A stretch of 64,000 nucleotides of DNA from Amblyornis subalaris (GCA_018881555.1 JACAXG010000012.1:7304087-7368086), one strand, 5' to 3'; shown: positions 37,939 through 52,156, counted from the first letter of the stretch. Notes: generated by a model not told the origin, from the sequence alone. Program-made: numbers and translations.

Positions 37939-40900
37939 TGGAAGCTTTTTATGTATTTCACTTGCCAGATTGTTCCCTGGCCTTGAGATAACGTGACATT
38001 GTACATGGAAAGTAATAAAGATAAGATAAATGTTTTCTTTATGTAGGGTTTTAGTGCCACATCTTCAATTAGGCCCATTGTGGATTTAATCCTCCAAATA
38101 GAGGAATTGAGATACTGATTTTAAGTCTGAAATATTTTTAAAGCTTGCAGAGTGGTTCATTCTTCTTTTTGCAAATAGAGGTTATTGCGTATCATAATGA
38201 AGGGCAGTGTTTGTTGTGGTTGAACAAAGTTTCTTAGCCATTTCAGGAATACACAACTTAGGTTTTGTCCCACCAGACCAAGTGAGCCACAGAGAAGCCT
38301 TTTTGGCCAAAGAAGTCATGTACAATTGTCCAGAACTTGAAAACAGCAGTGTATGTTACTGCTCAGCATTACAGCAAGATATGTATAACTTTGGTTCAGA
38401 TAGGGTTATCGTTTTTAACCTGTGCTTGGTTATATTCTTACTGAACAAAAAGGGGCCTTCGTGTGTTCGTGAGTTACGTGGTCTTGCGGATCATCTTCTG
38501 TATGCGATGTCAGGTATTGCATTTGTTGTTCTAACTAAAGGTAAACACCTTTACTTTATAACATGGACTAATTGGTTTGGGAATATTTATGAAAGTGTTG
38601 ATTTTTAAAGCTAAATATAGTGCTATGGCTTTTTAAGCTCATTCTGGCTGTCAGAAATGCTCACATGATCCTGAAAGTGCTGCTAAAAATGTTCAATTTT
38701 TAATACGGTGATTAAAATCATCTGTTGTGAGAGCAGTAGATGAGACATTTCCTGCATTTGTAAACTAAGCATCCCTTTCACCCCCAGGTTTCCGTGCATC
38801 TCACTGTTTACGTTGGTGGGATCTGAACTCCTACTGAGCAGTCTTGGAAGAAGGCTTACTGTTGGCCAAGTAGGGAGAGGGGGCTCTGCAGCCTGCCACC
38901 CTGCTCCATGACCTTCTGCTCTTTGGTTTGGATAATCTTCCTTTGTTTTAAAAAGCTGATGCTCTCAGGGAATACAATACTGGACACTGGAACTTCAGAC
39001 ACATTTNCACTTTTAAGTTTGTCATTAAAAGAAAGTCTCAGATAAAGATACTTTCCCTTGGGTATACCAGACTGCTGGAGTCCTAATTTGAGTAGATATG
39101 TGTATTTCTGCTATTAACAGGTCTTATTTATTTCCTTCAAGTGTATTGCTAGTGTTTGATGACCATTTTATACTCCAAGTGTATCCTGCACTCGGGATTT
39201 TCTCCTGTTCTTTATTTAGACTCCCTATTCTCTAAATGTAGCTGGTTTTGAGATTTTTCTCATGTTGGTTATTGTACAATAAGAGGTTTTTTTCAAAGAA
39301 GAGGATGGTTTTTGCTACACATCTTTTCTGAAAATGATGTATTGACAATTTTATGCTACCCGAAAACTTACTTGTCTTAAGAATGAATTGTATTCTGAGC
39401 CTACCAGACAGACTTGAGGTGATTGAGGGCCATTCTATAGCCATTGGTGGCCTGTGAATATTTCTAAACTTTTCTTGCTGAGCTAGCTGNTATAGCCTGC
39501 TCTTGCGTGAATGTGCAAAATGCTGCTGCAGAAGAACCTCGACAAAAGATTTCTTTTTAGCTAAAATGGAACTCAAAACTACACTATAGCCAGAGTTTAG
39601 CTAGAAAAGGATGTAGTGCAGTTGTTTTGAAGATAGAAAAATCCAGGCTTTTTGGGTTGCNATGACAGAGAAAACAGAGCGTCTGGTGGGCAGCCTGGCT
39701 GTCAGGGCAGCCACTGCTGTGTTGGCTGCTCAGGGCTGCACCCTTTGTAATACAACGGTTGGCTTGACCGTTTTCAGTCAATTCTGTCTCTCTGTCTCTT
39801 TTTCTAGCCAGAAATTGGTACTTTCATGTCTCTGTCCAAAAGTGCCACTGTTGCTTCGCTCTTCAGATGTTTTGTGGGTTTNGTGAAATGAGCCTTTTCA
39901 AAAATTAAAGAAAAAACCTGTAGACTTTGTCATTCTCCCTAAGTTCAATAAGACCGTGACTGATTCCATCAGATATGTGTTGCTGGGGCTGATAATATAT
40001 GTCCACTCTGACTGTTGAATTGAATGTTCACAAAGTAGAAAATGTTACTAACTGGTACATACTCTGTCACTCCTTTTGCTGTCTCATGTACATGTTTACC
40101 TAACTTGAGACCTGTCACATAATGAATACGAAACTCTTTCTAGCATTTGAGTTGCATTCGTTTGCTAGAGGGCTGTTATTTAATAGAATCNCTCTCTTCT
40201 GCTTCAGTCCTAGTTTAAAGAACATGCTTTTAGTAGCACTGAGAAGAATTACTGAATTCAAATTATCCCTATGTAAATAAATTTAAAAACTTCCACTGTT
40301 CTTAGATGCATATGCTTTCTTGGCTTTTGTTTTTACCACACCATTTTGCATTTTATTCCTATGTCCTAAGTGAAAACTGCTATTCTGTCACTGTAAATCT
40401 GTTAGAGTGTCAGCTGAATTTGAGTCGAGGTTTGTTAGTCAGTGTCATTAATTCTGCTACTATTGAGAAACTGACAATCAGTCTTTAAAATATGAACAAG
40501 AGATTAAGCGTTTTTGTGTGTATTGGGTCACTGTCTTTTGACAGTGTCTTTACTTGTGTGTTTTTAGTTTGCTATCATTCCACTAGTTTGTCAGGAGATG
40601 ATCTGTTTAAATTTACTGTGCTTCTAATGTAATGCTGAAGTATGAAAGGAATTTGTCCATTTGTAGTGATTGTTACGTGACTGAAGCTCTAATGTCATTT
40701 TCAGAGAGCTCGGTTATAATGTCAGTATTACGATTCACATTCCGTCGATCAGTTAAGCCTTTAAATATATTTGGCTTTGTGTTTACTGGCTTCAGCATGT
40801 GATAATCTGTGATATGTGGGAGCACTATATGTCTTCAGAACAGTCAGTAGTTTGCAGAATGGGGGCTCTGACNCTGAACTTCTTGTGAAATCCTTCAGCC

Positions 40901-40958
40901 CACTTCTGTCCAGCTCAGGAGAGGATAACTTTTCTTTAGAAGGTTTTACCCCNGAATT

Positions 40959-41048
40959 TAAAACACAAACAAAAACCCCACACCACAATAAACAAGCAAA
41001 CACACCAAGCCCTCACAAAACCCCACAAACAAAAGAAACAAAAAAAGC
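40959..41048. repeat. A/C-rich low-complexity tract
   Basis: About 90 bases on the + strand are overwhelmingly A and C, with CACAAAC, AACCCCAC and CAAGC units. It resembles 5308-5401 and 46205-46279. The 102-codon frame 40816-41124 running through it contains two Ns and is not credible as a gene. Confidence 0.85.
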
Positions 41049-42944
41049 AAGCTGTAATTGTGTTATGGAGTCCAAGGTTTGTCCTCTAATTCCTCACAGA
41101 AGTTTTATCTTGTGGAAAGATTAAAAGGTGGATGTGTGTGACTGTCAGGTGTGTCAGAGGGCTGGACCGTTATTTTCTGGCACAGGAATGTTTGTGCCTT
41201 GAAACATANGTGGCAGGTTTATAAATCTGTTCTTGAAGATCTCTTCTGAAGATCTGTTACCCCTAGTATCTATAATAACCCTCTTATCCATCTTCAAGAT
41301 ACTTTCTGCTGGTCTGGCCTTTAGCAGAAAAGAAAGCTTTGTTTGTTCCCATCTTTCTGTAAGGACCTCTTACTTATCTTGGAGTGTAACTGTGCTCTTA
41401 GCAGTGCTGTGCTGTGCCACAAAGCAAATTGAAGTATGAGATTATACTTGTTGATCAAATAAATGGTTCCTTGTGATCAAAAATCTGTGAATCAGTCAAC
41501 AGAAACAAGATATGAGATTGTGTTCTGAACATCAGTATTTTTCATTACTGTGAAATCTGTTTCCCAAGAAGTGAGAGATAGGGGACAAGCAAGGGTGTAA
41601 TCTCACCACAGCAAAAACAACAGTAACCAAAAGCCCACAAAGAGAGAAATAATGTAGCTTATGCAGGCTTGTGTAGACTGCAAGGGAGGCTTCAGATAGG
41701 AAAGCAGTTCTGAGGCATGGGTAGCATGTTCTCTGTCGTGTACTGTGTTGCAGCCAGTGTCTGGAAGAAAAAAGTCTAGTTAATTCACAACCCTAAATCT
41801 GGTCATGGCTTGACTATATTTAGCTTTCCAAAAAGAAGAGCCTGTGTAGCACCAGTGTTTTTCAGTGGTTAGCTAAAAGAGGTTAACTTTGTTGGGAGCA
41901 TTATTGTCAAGAGGTTTATTTGCTTTCCAGCATTTGCTGCTACCAAGACACTTTTTTTTTAAAGCTTTTTTCAAGATGAAGTCAACATATGAAGGCTGTG
42001 TGTCCAATTTCTGTTGGTAATGCACTGCTTGAGGTTGAATTCTTGATTTACATGGTTAGTGTGGAATATACTTCATGTAACAAGAATTATTCCTTGACAT
42101 GTGGTTCCACTGTGAAAAGCGATTGGAAGAGATGGCACATACTCGATACACAGTTTTTAAAAGTGGTTCTTTATTAGTGCCAGAAGTTCACTTTGAGTGA
42201 GTTTTATTGGTCTTGCAGTTGAAGCCACGTCTGTTGGCTTCTGCTCTAATTAACACACAAAGAGCATTGCTACCAATATTATAGGTTCAAAAGCACCACG
42301 TGAACCAAAAGCGATCCAACTTGATTTATATTTCAAGGGGTTTTTTGCAAGGCTGCTCATGATTTTGAAATGCAAGGCAACCTGCATTTGCCCCCAACTC
42401 TCTTGGCACTTATAAACTAAAAATAAGTTCTACAAATCTTTCAGTGACTGGAAACACCAAACCTTTAAAGCCATCTTCAGAGTAGAGTCATCTTTTGAGA
42501 GAAGTTGAAACTTTTAATATACAGTGTGGAACCTTTATTGAAAATTAAATTACCTATCTAGTTGGCTTTGTTCTTTGAAATTAATTTATAGCATTGCTGC
42601 CTTTTGCCTTGAGACAACTTGATATGGCAAGTGTATACACTGGAAAACTGTACCACTCCACCAACAAAAAAAATAATTATTAACTTTAGGCTTTATCTAG
42701 TTAAGATCAGTCTCTGAATTGGATTCTCTTAGTGTGTTGACAGCTGAAGATTTATGTCTTCCAGCTCTATTCCTGTTGCAGAGTTGACAGAAGTGACCTC
42801 TCCAAAAAAGGTCTTTGTTACAAATTTTGCTCTGTTTACATTATTGCCATAAAGGTTGGGATTAAGTACAGTATGTTATAGCTAATACATCATCTGCTGA
42901 CAGTGGTCTTATCTCATTGGTAACTATTTCCCTCTCACAATATG

Positions 42945-42959
42945 AAAAAAAAAAAAAAA
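42945..42959. repeat. A15 homopolymer
   Basis: An uninterrupted run of 15 A follows caatatg. No flanking retroposed sequence was recognised that would make it a poly(A) tail. Confidence 0.9.
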
Positions 42960-43526
42960 TGCAAACATTGAGTGTAAGCATCACAAAAAGAAAGTTAAAT
43001 AATAGTTTTCAAGAGCATTAGCATTGATGTCTGGACCCTGTGTGCACTGTATTTTTGTGTCTGACTGTCCAAATGGTTGTGTAATTTATTTTTCCGAGAA
43101 GTCACTGTGAAAATATGTCTTTACCAGATAAATGCTACTAAGGAATAAAGCACAGAAAAAAAAAAAGCCATTGGGTTTACTAAGGCCTGTGTGATCTCTT
43201 GGGAGAAAGGAGGAGGCTCAGAGTGGGAAAGAGTGCGGTTTGGGCTAGATAGGCAGACAAGAAAGTGGTACCACAAGCTTCTCCAGTGGAAGAGTGGTGG
43301 GACTGGCACGCGGAGCAGGGCTTTAGATACCCTCCTGTTTCTCCAAANGCGGTGTCACAGATGCTGCATCCAGAATGGGTCTTTCAGTCCTCACTGTCAG
43401 TGAGATAATGTTACTTTATGACTGCATTTTTCTTCCAAATACAGACTCAAAAGTATAAACCCAGCATTGCCCTATATGCATAATTGTGTACATAGTTTCA
43501 GTATGTGCTCTGAAATCTCTCAACAG

Positions 43527-43618
43527 GGTGCTTCCCAGTCATCCTTTCAGGATGGGGAGATGAACCTCGGTGGACCCACAGAATTGCTGTTGGCTCAGAG
43601 GGCCCGGCTACCTGTCAG
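43527..43618 (+). CDS. PARD3B: PARD3B internal exon: variable linker before PDZ1
   Basis: This 92-nt exon lies between acceptor ctctcaacag and donor gtagga. It starts in phase 0 and reads GASQSSFQDGEMNLGGPTEL, then LLAQRARLPV, leaving AG to complete a Ser codon in the next exon. Conservation with the mammalian PARD3B linker is weak here, but length, phase and the shared GxxTELL core place it confidently. It is predicted to be disordered, with no domain. An alternative frame through the same exon also lacks stops, but it does not fit the phases on either side. The homology match is weaker than for the other four exons; the phase fit supports the call. Confidence 0.85.
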
Positions 43619-46204
43619 GTAGGAATATCTTCTGTTCTCTGCTGGCTCAAGTGTGATTTATCAATTTATGCAATACAAGACTGACTTCTCATTCCAACTG
43701 CACCTCTGGTTCTGCATTGTGCTTCTCATCATTGTAATCTCTTTGTGCTCCTCCCTTTCCCATCCTAAAATTGCATTTGATTCACATACTGGAGCATGAC
43801 GTATTTGAGCATGACAATCTTTTACCCTCATTGATGAATATGAATGTTTTGTGCTGTTTGTAGTATAAGGGTAAGGGGGAAATAATACTACTTNAGTATA
43901 CTCTGGTTTTGATTTCTACTCAGTCCTGCAGGTGTTGCATATCTTATGNTAGAGGATGTTTTTAAGTCATATATTATATCTCAATGAATTACTATTCAGC
44001 TGAACCATATAATCCTAAAATGATCTTCAGTTTAAGTGTCACCTCTGGTATTGAGTGGTAAGGTTATTACTTTGCTATATCCTGTGTTAGATTTTATATC
44101 TGTGTTTATACACTGTGAAAACTATTGCTAATGTTTGCAGTATTTCCCTGTGCATTGCTTCACCAGAGTAGTCAGATGGAATGAATCCTTTTCTTCTCTT
44201 CTTTTATAACAAACTAGAGATGGCCAGTGTTGTTGTATCTGAAGGTGGTCGTGGTCCCATTGACAGTTTGGGAAATAGCTTTTATTTTAACCTGTCTAAA
44301 TTTTGACCAAAACTTAGGTAAATATATAATGTGCATTGGAAGCCAGTAGAGTAAAACTTGAGAGCTGCATAGCTGAAACAAGAGGAGGGGAAATTAGGTG
44401 TTCTCAAGAGGTTCAGTAATGAGCAATGGTATTTGTTGTTCCTGAAATCACAGGGAAAATTCTAAATGGCTGAAATGAAATTGAAAAATAATAATTTTGC
44501 AGATAACATTTGTTACACCAAATTATCAAGCCAGGTTGCCATAGTGTCATAGAGTAGGTTGGTCAGATCCTCAGTAGTGGTATTGGAGGAGTTGACCTCG
44601 TAAATTTAGGGCAAAGTGTTTTCATGCTGCTGTTTTCCTGTCTCATTATAAGCTTTAGTTTCAGTTTTGACTGGTGATTCAGGTTGTGCTGAAGTCACCT
44701 TTTTGAGTAGGCAAAGGAATTCAGTCCTTTGTCCAGTATCTTGTGTTTGTCGCCGAATTCTTGCGGTATATATAGCACATTGTATAATTAAATTAAGAGG
44801 TGTTACGTGACAAACTTTTGCATGACAGCTAAAATGTGAAAAATTAATCTGTTTCGATTTTGATGATAGCAAGTAGTCATTTGCTATAATTCTGCAGCTT
44901 ATAGTTGTTTGTCAAAACAGTATAAAATAAAACTCATGAAATAAACAGTATCTGCATGCCTTAATCTTAGAGCATTTATCCTCGCAAANACCTGAGAAAA
45001 AACAATTCTTAATATTCCTGTTTTACCTACATGAGGTCTGGGAAAGAGGCACAAATATGTACCCCAAGCCTGTGGAGAAGTTTGTGGGAGCAGGGACTCT
45101 AATGTTGCTAGTGGCATGGGCCATGCCAGGATTTGGGGAGAAGGATTGCCTTTCCTTTTAGAGCACATCAAAAATTTGGTTTTTTCCTTATAAGGGAGTT
45201 AATTTTTTAGTTTTTTGTGTTGTTCGAGGCAATTTTATCATGGTACAGTTGTGTTTTTCAACTCAATCTGTCTGAGTTTTTGCTTCACTCTTGGAGACCT
45301 CCTTGTCACCCAGTGCCTATACCATTTTGTAATTTCTTCTCCTGCCTGCCAATGCTGATACATATTTTTAGAATGGTCTCATCATGAAAAGGAACTGGAG
45401 TGCTTTTCCAGCTTTCTCTGCACCTGCCAGGCCTCTAAGTTACACGCCTGCTGATTAGTGTTCATCATGCAGGTATAGAACTTACTTTAGTTGTTAATGC
45501 TTATTTTCTCTTCATGGAATGTTGCTAAAGACTTTACAGCTTGTTTCACCTGAAGTAATTATTATGCATCACCAAATATATGCACTCATTTGTCTCTTGA
45601 TCCGTTAATTTGTAATGGGGATTAATCAAGCTCTGTGCACACTCTGTTCATATTTACTGTTGTCCTTATGCCTTTACGAGGGTGTTTTAGACTATCTAAG
45701 TCCTCTTAGGAATTTTCTGAGAGCATATTATTGTTTATCGAGTTAAATAATTCATTGCTTGCATTTGGGATTCTTCAGAAGAAGGTTATGATACTTATTT
45801 GCTTCATAATTCGGTGGCTGTTGGAAACATTGACAATGACAAAAACCTTTGTGATACTTTCCAGAGGTATTTAGTTTTCTGAAATGGCTGGGTCTTCTCT
45901 GGCATGTTACAAACCAGACAATAATAAGCTTAGGTTTCTGTAGATCTCTTAAAATTTTTGCTGAATTCTGCAAACTGTTTTGACATAGGAGCATGGAAGG
46001 CAAACTGATAAAGAATATAGATTGGGGTCCACTTGAATGATGCCTGAGCATCAAAGTGTTGAACAGATAAGGAGGAGAGAGAAAGCTGGCCAGAANAGGG
46101 TATTCTCGAGAATCTGTTTGCATTGGTAATAACTTTTTTTTCTTTTTTGAGATAAAATGAGTTGTCTTAATCTTGATTGAGATTGCATTCGGAAAAAGTA
46201 TTGG

Positions 46205-46279
46205 CCAAAAAACAACCAAACAAATGAAAAACAAAAACCAAAAAAACCCACCACACACCACCACCAACAAAAAAAACCA
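46205..46279. repeat. A/C-rich low-complexity tract
   Basis: About 75 bases of A and C on the + strand, with AAAACAACC, CCACCACAC and CACCACCAAC units. On the minus strand it gives a Phe-, Trp-, Val- and Gly-rich frame that begins the 172-codon ORF at 45752-46270, which is therefore suspect. Confidence 0.85.
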
Positions 46280-49200
46280 GAGGGAAAGGAGCAGTGTTTC
46301 TTTAAATAGTCACAGTAGAATAATTCTACCAAAATATGCCTTGCTTGCGGTTCCGGTGTCCTTAGGAGATTTTAAAAAAACCCACCATTTTGCCTACGAG
46401 AGTTGAGATGGATACCGTGAGGATTTTTTCCTCAAAACTGTGAATTATATTGAAATATTTGTAATATATTCCACTTTCTTCAAACAGTGAAAATTAGAGA
46501 AATTCTGAACACAGTACTTTGTTTCAAAGTTAGTTTCTAGTTCTGTAAAATTCACTGGAATTTCAAAAGTCAAACAATTTAAATTTTATGGCAAGGATTT
46601 TGATATTTGTTTGGCTTTTTTCTTGAAAGTGAAGTTTTTTAAACTGTTTTTCTGAAAGTGTTTTCATTAGGAGTAGAAGGTTTATAAAGGGAAATAATGA
46701 GTCACTAGAGACCATCTGTATGTCTCAGTTATCTTAATTTGAATGTAAGTAAGGAAGGTTTTATTAATAAAATAATATTAAATAATAAAACTATTTTTTT
46801 CCACAAGCAGTAAAACTAGCATCTTAATATCTAATTTGACTCATTTTATACTGTTCTTTCTGAAAGAAAGTGTTACTTATCATTCTGATTTATTCAAGTA
46901 TTTTTCTTGTTGTATTTGAAAGTTGTTAGGGCCGTGAGGGACCACCAAGTCATGATACCTTAACCCTTCATTTAAACAAGCCACATTAAGTAATGTTAGT
47001 AAAGGTAACATTTCAGCATAATTGTGAGCTACTCCATGCTATGGACAAAAGGCTATGGAAGAAAGAAAACTGCTATTGTCCCTGCTGCTTTTGCGGCTTT
47101 CCTGCCTGTCACTGAGTCTGGTAATCTTCAAGNCCTATAATGCTTAAGCGAAATAGCAGCTCATCAACTAAGAAAATGATCTGAGCCTTCTCATCAGAAC
47201 ACCAACCTGAGGTCAGAGTCCCTTTCTAACTACAGCCAATAATGGGTATTTCAGAGGGAAGCAGAAAAAAAGAATACTGTGATTAATATTTCATGATTGA
47301 GAAGCCTCAGTCAGTTGAACTTAAAGGCTCCAGACTTGGAATGTTTTATATTCCTCACTCAAGTAGGAAAACTTTCATTTGAAGNAAATTAGTTCACTGG
47401 TGTAAGCAGGTGAAATTAGTTGCACATTGGGTAAATGAGTGGCAGTGTAGAGGATTTTTGGCTCCTCTATTCAGAAGTTAGTGGGAAGTTTCTTTGCCTG
47501 GCTTCTCTTAAAACATTTCACTGTGAAAGTACTGGGAAACTTTTCAGGGCTATATACCTTGGTAGTCTGAAAATTTTAATTTGACATTTTGAGAGTTGAA
47601 CTTTACTATAGGAGAGATTTGAAACAATGGGTCATTGGAATGTTTTTTAATGGAATAAATAATGACAATCCTCTTGTAAATTCTGCAGGTGGCTTTTTTT
47701 GTTGTTTATTTGCTAGTAAAGATGATGATCAGGGTAAAGGAAGCCAAGCTAATGCCATCAGTGTATAAAATTTTGTATTTCTCCTTACTTCCTTTCATGT
47801 TCTGTACTAGGTCTGAAAGATTTTCAAGGTAAGAACCGGCTCTTGATACTCTGTAGATGGTGGGGTAGATATTTGTCACAACTTCTAACACTGAATTCCT
47901 TAGCACGCCGTACAAGGGAATACTGGTTTTGAAAATCTTGCTTGTGTTAATAAAAATGACTGTGCTAAGGAACAGTAAACTCGACTCTGCTTGGAAGTGG
48001 ATGTTTAGCTTAATAGCAGTGGCTTAGTTGGAACTCAAAGGGTAATTTATGCATAGATAATTCATTACGTGTTTTCATTNTGTTTGGTTTTGCTGTCTTC
48101 CCACTTCTTTTTAGCAGAGGTCAGGGTCAGTTTCTTGGTTTAAGCACTGTAGATACATAATTAGAGTGTAGCTGAAGCATTTTTTCCTTCTCTGTATTTT
48201 CCTTTTTTTAACCTACTGTGTCTTTCATTAGTCTAACAACAGAGAAGTGGAATAACTTGATTTAAAGGAAAAAAGGCACAAAGCCCCAGTGCTTTCAGCC
48301 CATCTGATTTCTCTCTAAAACTTTAGAATTAATTTTGTGAGAACTAATTTTAGTGTGAAAAAAACCCCTGAAATAACTAGATTAGTGCATTTTAGTTAGG
48401 AGAAGGTGACTGTTTCCTCTTCAAACCTGGAACTGGAAGATTATGACATTATTTAATAGTAAATATTTTAACTTTGTGGATCGTTTGTTTAGTGTTGTGT
48501 AGAATGGAGCAGCTTTAGTGTTCCTGTCTCTTCTAAAAGAGTGAGCAGTTTTCTTAACTGTGCCTGGAAAGCTTATCCTTGACTGCACATTGAGTTGTTT
48601 TTACTTCTTGTAGGGTGTTCTCTATCCCTATTTAGATGTTGTTCAGGTTTTCATCATTTGAGTACGTTCACACTATATAACATCTTGAGTTCCAGTTTCT
48701 TCTTCTGGACTTTCACGACATTTTCATCAGAGCTTTGAGCAGCTAGTTTAAAAGAGGGAAGGANAAATGTGGAAAAGCAGTAGAAGGTGGGTGGGAAGTA
48801 TGCTATCTGACAGGTTTAGTTGAGCTGACTACTCTGGAAGCCTTCTCTGAAAGAATGGGTACAAATANTTTATTATCATCAGTAACTGTATTGGTTTAGT
48901 ATGTGAAAAACGTATGTGGACAGTGTCATCACCCTCTTTATTTGGATAAATCTGTGCATGTTTACTCTTTAAAATCCCTTTTAGGAATTTGACATCCCCT
49001 GTAGGCCTGTGCTCTCTACCAAATGTCAACACCCTTTGTCGATGGATGCTCTCTCTGCTGGAATGGCAGCATTGGCTGGTGGAACTGCAAGTGAAGAACA
49101 AGCAAGGAGATGTAGCTTAATAACTTCATCTGTGAGCTCTCTACATCTGACTGACATTTAATTTGCCTTTTACCTGGCTGTGGTCAATAAAAACACCACA

Positions 49201-52156
49201 GAGCATGTTCAGAATATCAGCTGTGCTTTTCTGTTTGCAAGGGAAACATTGACATTCTGCACGAAGAGATTTTTTTTTCAGATACAGCATCTTACTAATC
49301 TGTACCTTTTCTTAAAAACACATGGGAAAGCGTTGAATATGACTAAAATTGCAAAGGAAAATGCCGTTGGAGTGATAAATACTTTATGTGTTTACTGAGG
49401 CAATAGATTCTTGTGACATACACATAATGACAAGTTTTGCCCAGCAACCTGTGCAGAAAGCAGCTTTTCTGAAGTACTGTCTTCAGTGTGTTGCAAAACA
49501 ATTAATCTGCTTTAGGCTGCATCTACTGCATTCTCCAAAAGAAATCCTACCAGGATTCTCTGAGTGTTTGTATCTGGGGAAGGTCGAAGCACCTTAGTGA
49601 ACTCGGTCTTGCTGCAACACTGCAAAACATTTATTTCTGGAGAGGGTTCCCTTTTAAGCANCTGTGTGCTCAGTGGTGGGGATCGGTTCTTCAGTGTTGT
49701 TGGGTAGTTTGCAGAGAAGCTTTCAGCTAACGGATCTTTTCCCTTTGTGTAACTCACAAACTACTAATTCTCCATACAGATTTCGGGAGAGGGAGGTATA
49801 GTGTTCCACAGTGAGGACACTGCCAGTCTGAGGATCAGGTTGATTCACCACTAAATATGACCACTAAATGTGCAGCACTCCATTTAAATTTTGCTTTCCA
49901 TGTTGCAAATGCTGTGCATGCTCACTTGTGCTCATGCTCATATACACATGTATATCTTGTCTCTCTCTTTGCTGAACAGTACTTACCAGCATTTTTAATA
50001 ATATGCATGGCAAGCCTTCCTGACAAATGTGATAGACGGTAAAGAATCTGTCAGAATTTGATAGCATCAAGCCATGAATTTAAATAGTAAATGATGACAG
50101 CTTCTTCAGGTTAAAAATCAATAGTGCGGTGTTGAATGTGGTGTTGGATCAGGTCACGCTGGGCAGGTGTATTCTCTTCAATGAGACCTGAGGTACCTTC
50201 AGTGCAGCGAGGGGAAGGGAGGTGCCAGCGTGCGTTTGAAGAAGGCTGAGTGCCATGTTTCCAATTGGAGTGAACCTTGCAGTTTGGAGAAATTTCTCTG
50301 ACATAAATGCTTTCTAAAAGTTCACTTATTTTGACTGCTGTAAGAATATATCTGTATGTATTCCATAGAGACTGGGTTCCAGGTTCAGCAAGGACAGTAT
50401 TTTCTGAGGTAGGAGCTCTGTCTGGTCCTCGAAGAGTAAGCAGGAGATACTCACAGTGCAGCATGCTGAGGCACCCTCTGAGCATCATTCACCAATGCTT
50501 CCAGCCTCTCATCCCGAGCCAGCAGTCTTACTCCAGATCTTTTATTTCGACTTGATAGGCCAGACTGGTGTTTTCTTTTACTGTAAAAGGCATTTAACNT
50601 CTGTAGGGGAGATTTAAAAGAGGAGTAGCTCACGAGTAGGTTACTAACTTCTGGAATTTAATTTTTTTCCTATTTGTGGGGTTTATGTGTTTTTAAAATG
50701 TGTTGAATATTGCAGAAAATCTATAAATTACACTCTGTTGTCATAGCTATCAACCCACAGTGGACAGCAATTCTGCTTTCTCCCACTCCTTTCTTTAATT
50801 TTTTTAACCTGGCTCTGTCAAACTGAAGAGTCCCAGCACCTCTGAGTCCCATGTGCCTGTGGAGTTTACTAATTAGTATTCTTAGAGCTCATCCTATTTA
50901 GGATCTCATTCAGCCATACCCTGTTCCTGAATACTTTCTCCAGTATAGTATAAACTGTAAGCCAGCGTGAAATAGGGCAGTGCTGTGTTCAGCTGTCCTT
51001 GTGGGCAGATTAAACCTGCCCAAAGAGGGACAGATACCAAGTGTGTCTGAATCTCTAATCTTTGAGGTTCTTAAACCGATAAAAAAACCAAATCAAATCC
51101 CAGATGTCCTGGCTTTTAAATTTTTTAACTGTCATACTTTCGTAGGTATAATATAAAAATAACATGTCCTCAAAGATCCATGAAAGTTGCTGTGAAGGGC
51201 TGTTTTCTTCTCAGAGGTAACTAAGAATCACATTTGTTTGAGAATGAGAAGTTTTTAGATTAATGGACTTTTGATTAAAATTTTAATTCCAAAGTACCTT
51301 TCTTAATACATGTATACAGAGTGTGCTCTTTTCTCCATATTTAGTGCTCTAGAACCTCCATAAGTTTTAGGATGTACTAAAATCTTTAAAAGTTTGTTTT
51401 CACAAAGAAGCCTATTTTTCCTAGTGTGTAGATTTCATGTCAGATTTAAAAATAAGCTTGTATGTTTTCTTCGGCTTTGAGCCTACTTGTAACTGTAAGT
51501 GCATTGATTTAATATGACAGCTCACCTGTCTGTCATGATAGCCCTCAAAATAATCCCTGCTCTGTTTTACAGTTGCTTAGGAAGACAACTCCTCCCTGGA
51601 ACATGCAGGGTTATTTGGGGACAGCTGTAACTTACTTAAATTTTCCCTGTACAAATGAAATCCCATTCACTGCTTTTGATTATTTTCTGAATCTAAAGGG
51701 TTTGGCTACTTAATTTAAGTATGCATTTTGATTTTGTAGAAGTTCAAAAGACAATAGAAGTAGCCCTTTAATGATCTTTCTTTGTGTATTGAGAGAATTG
51801 GAGGAAGTAGAAGATGGAACTGAAAGAGGAGTTAATTTCCTATGCCTGCATTGTTGAGGTTTTTGGTAACCACCCTGATTAGCTTTTCTGACCAGCTTCA
51901 CTAGAAAAAAATGTATGTTAAAAAAAACTTACAGGAAGTTTTTTTTCAGGATTTCCCCATTTGATTAATGAAGATGGGGAATACAGGAAAGAAAAAAATG
52001 CAAATGCCTGTTGATGGTGCCTGTGTTATAAATATAGTAACGTGTAAATCTGTTACATTGGGGTCAGTTGTGGTTTGTTGTTCAGGGTCTTTCCATTTCA
52101 TTTTTACAGAACACAATTTCATTACAGTGCCACCTTTCTTGGAAGAACAGTTTACA

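Larger units (their letters stand above)
13152..43526 (+). other. PARD3B: PARD3B intron, 30.4 kb, with CR1 and LTR insertions
   Basis: This intron runs from donor gtaggt to acceptor ctctcaacag, phase 0 on both sides. The flanking exons join without loss of frame, so no constitutive exon need be missing. It carries a sense CR1 (16690-17415), an antisense CR1 (18892-19212), a TG microsatellite (36226-36255), an antisense ERV-type LTR (37395-37850) and a nearby 19-bp tandem duplication. It also holds several G/T- or A/C-rich tracts and GC-richer patches near 25420-25860, 33130-33400 and 35870-36130. The remainder is AT-rich with chance ORFs up to 133 codons. I recognise no second gene, tRNA, snRNA or miRNA, but a small ncRNA could be missed by eye. 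Confidence 0.88.

Noticed and set aside
38207..38608. 133-codon + strand frame in the 30 kb intron
   Set aside because: With this base composition about one ORF this long is expected by chance across both strands of 64 kb. No domain, homology or coding signature was recognised.
41970..42010. Exon-like segment after ttttttcaag ending at gtaatg
   Set aside because: The donor is weak, the 41-base length breaks frame, and there is no conservation argument. It is a typical pseudo-exon.
43527..43618. Alternative reading frame through this exon (CFPVILSGWGDEP...)
   Set aside because: It is open, but it does not match the phase of the flanking exons and does not resemble PARD3B.
45752..46270. Longest open frame in the window, 172 codons, minus strand
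   Set aside because: It begins by translating the A/C tract into Phe/Trp/Val-rich sequence, crosses an N that may hide a stop, and has no recognisable domain.
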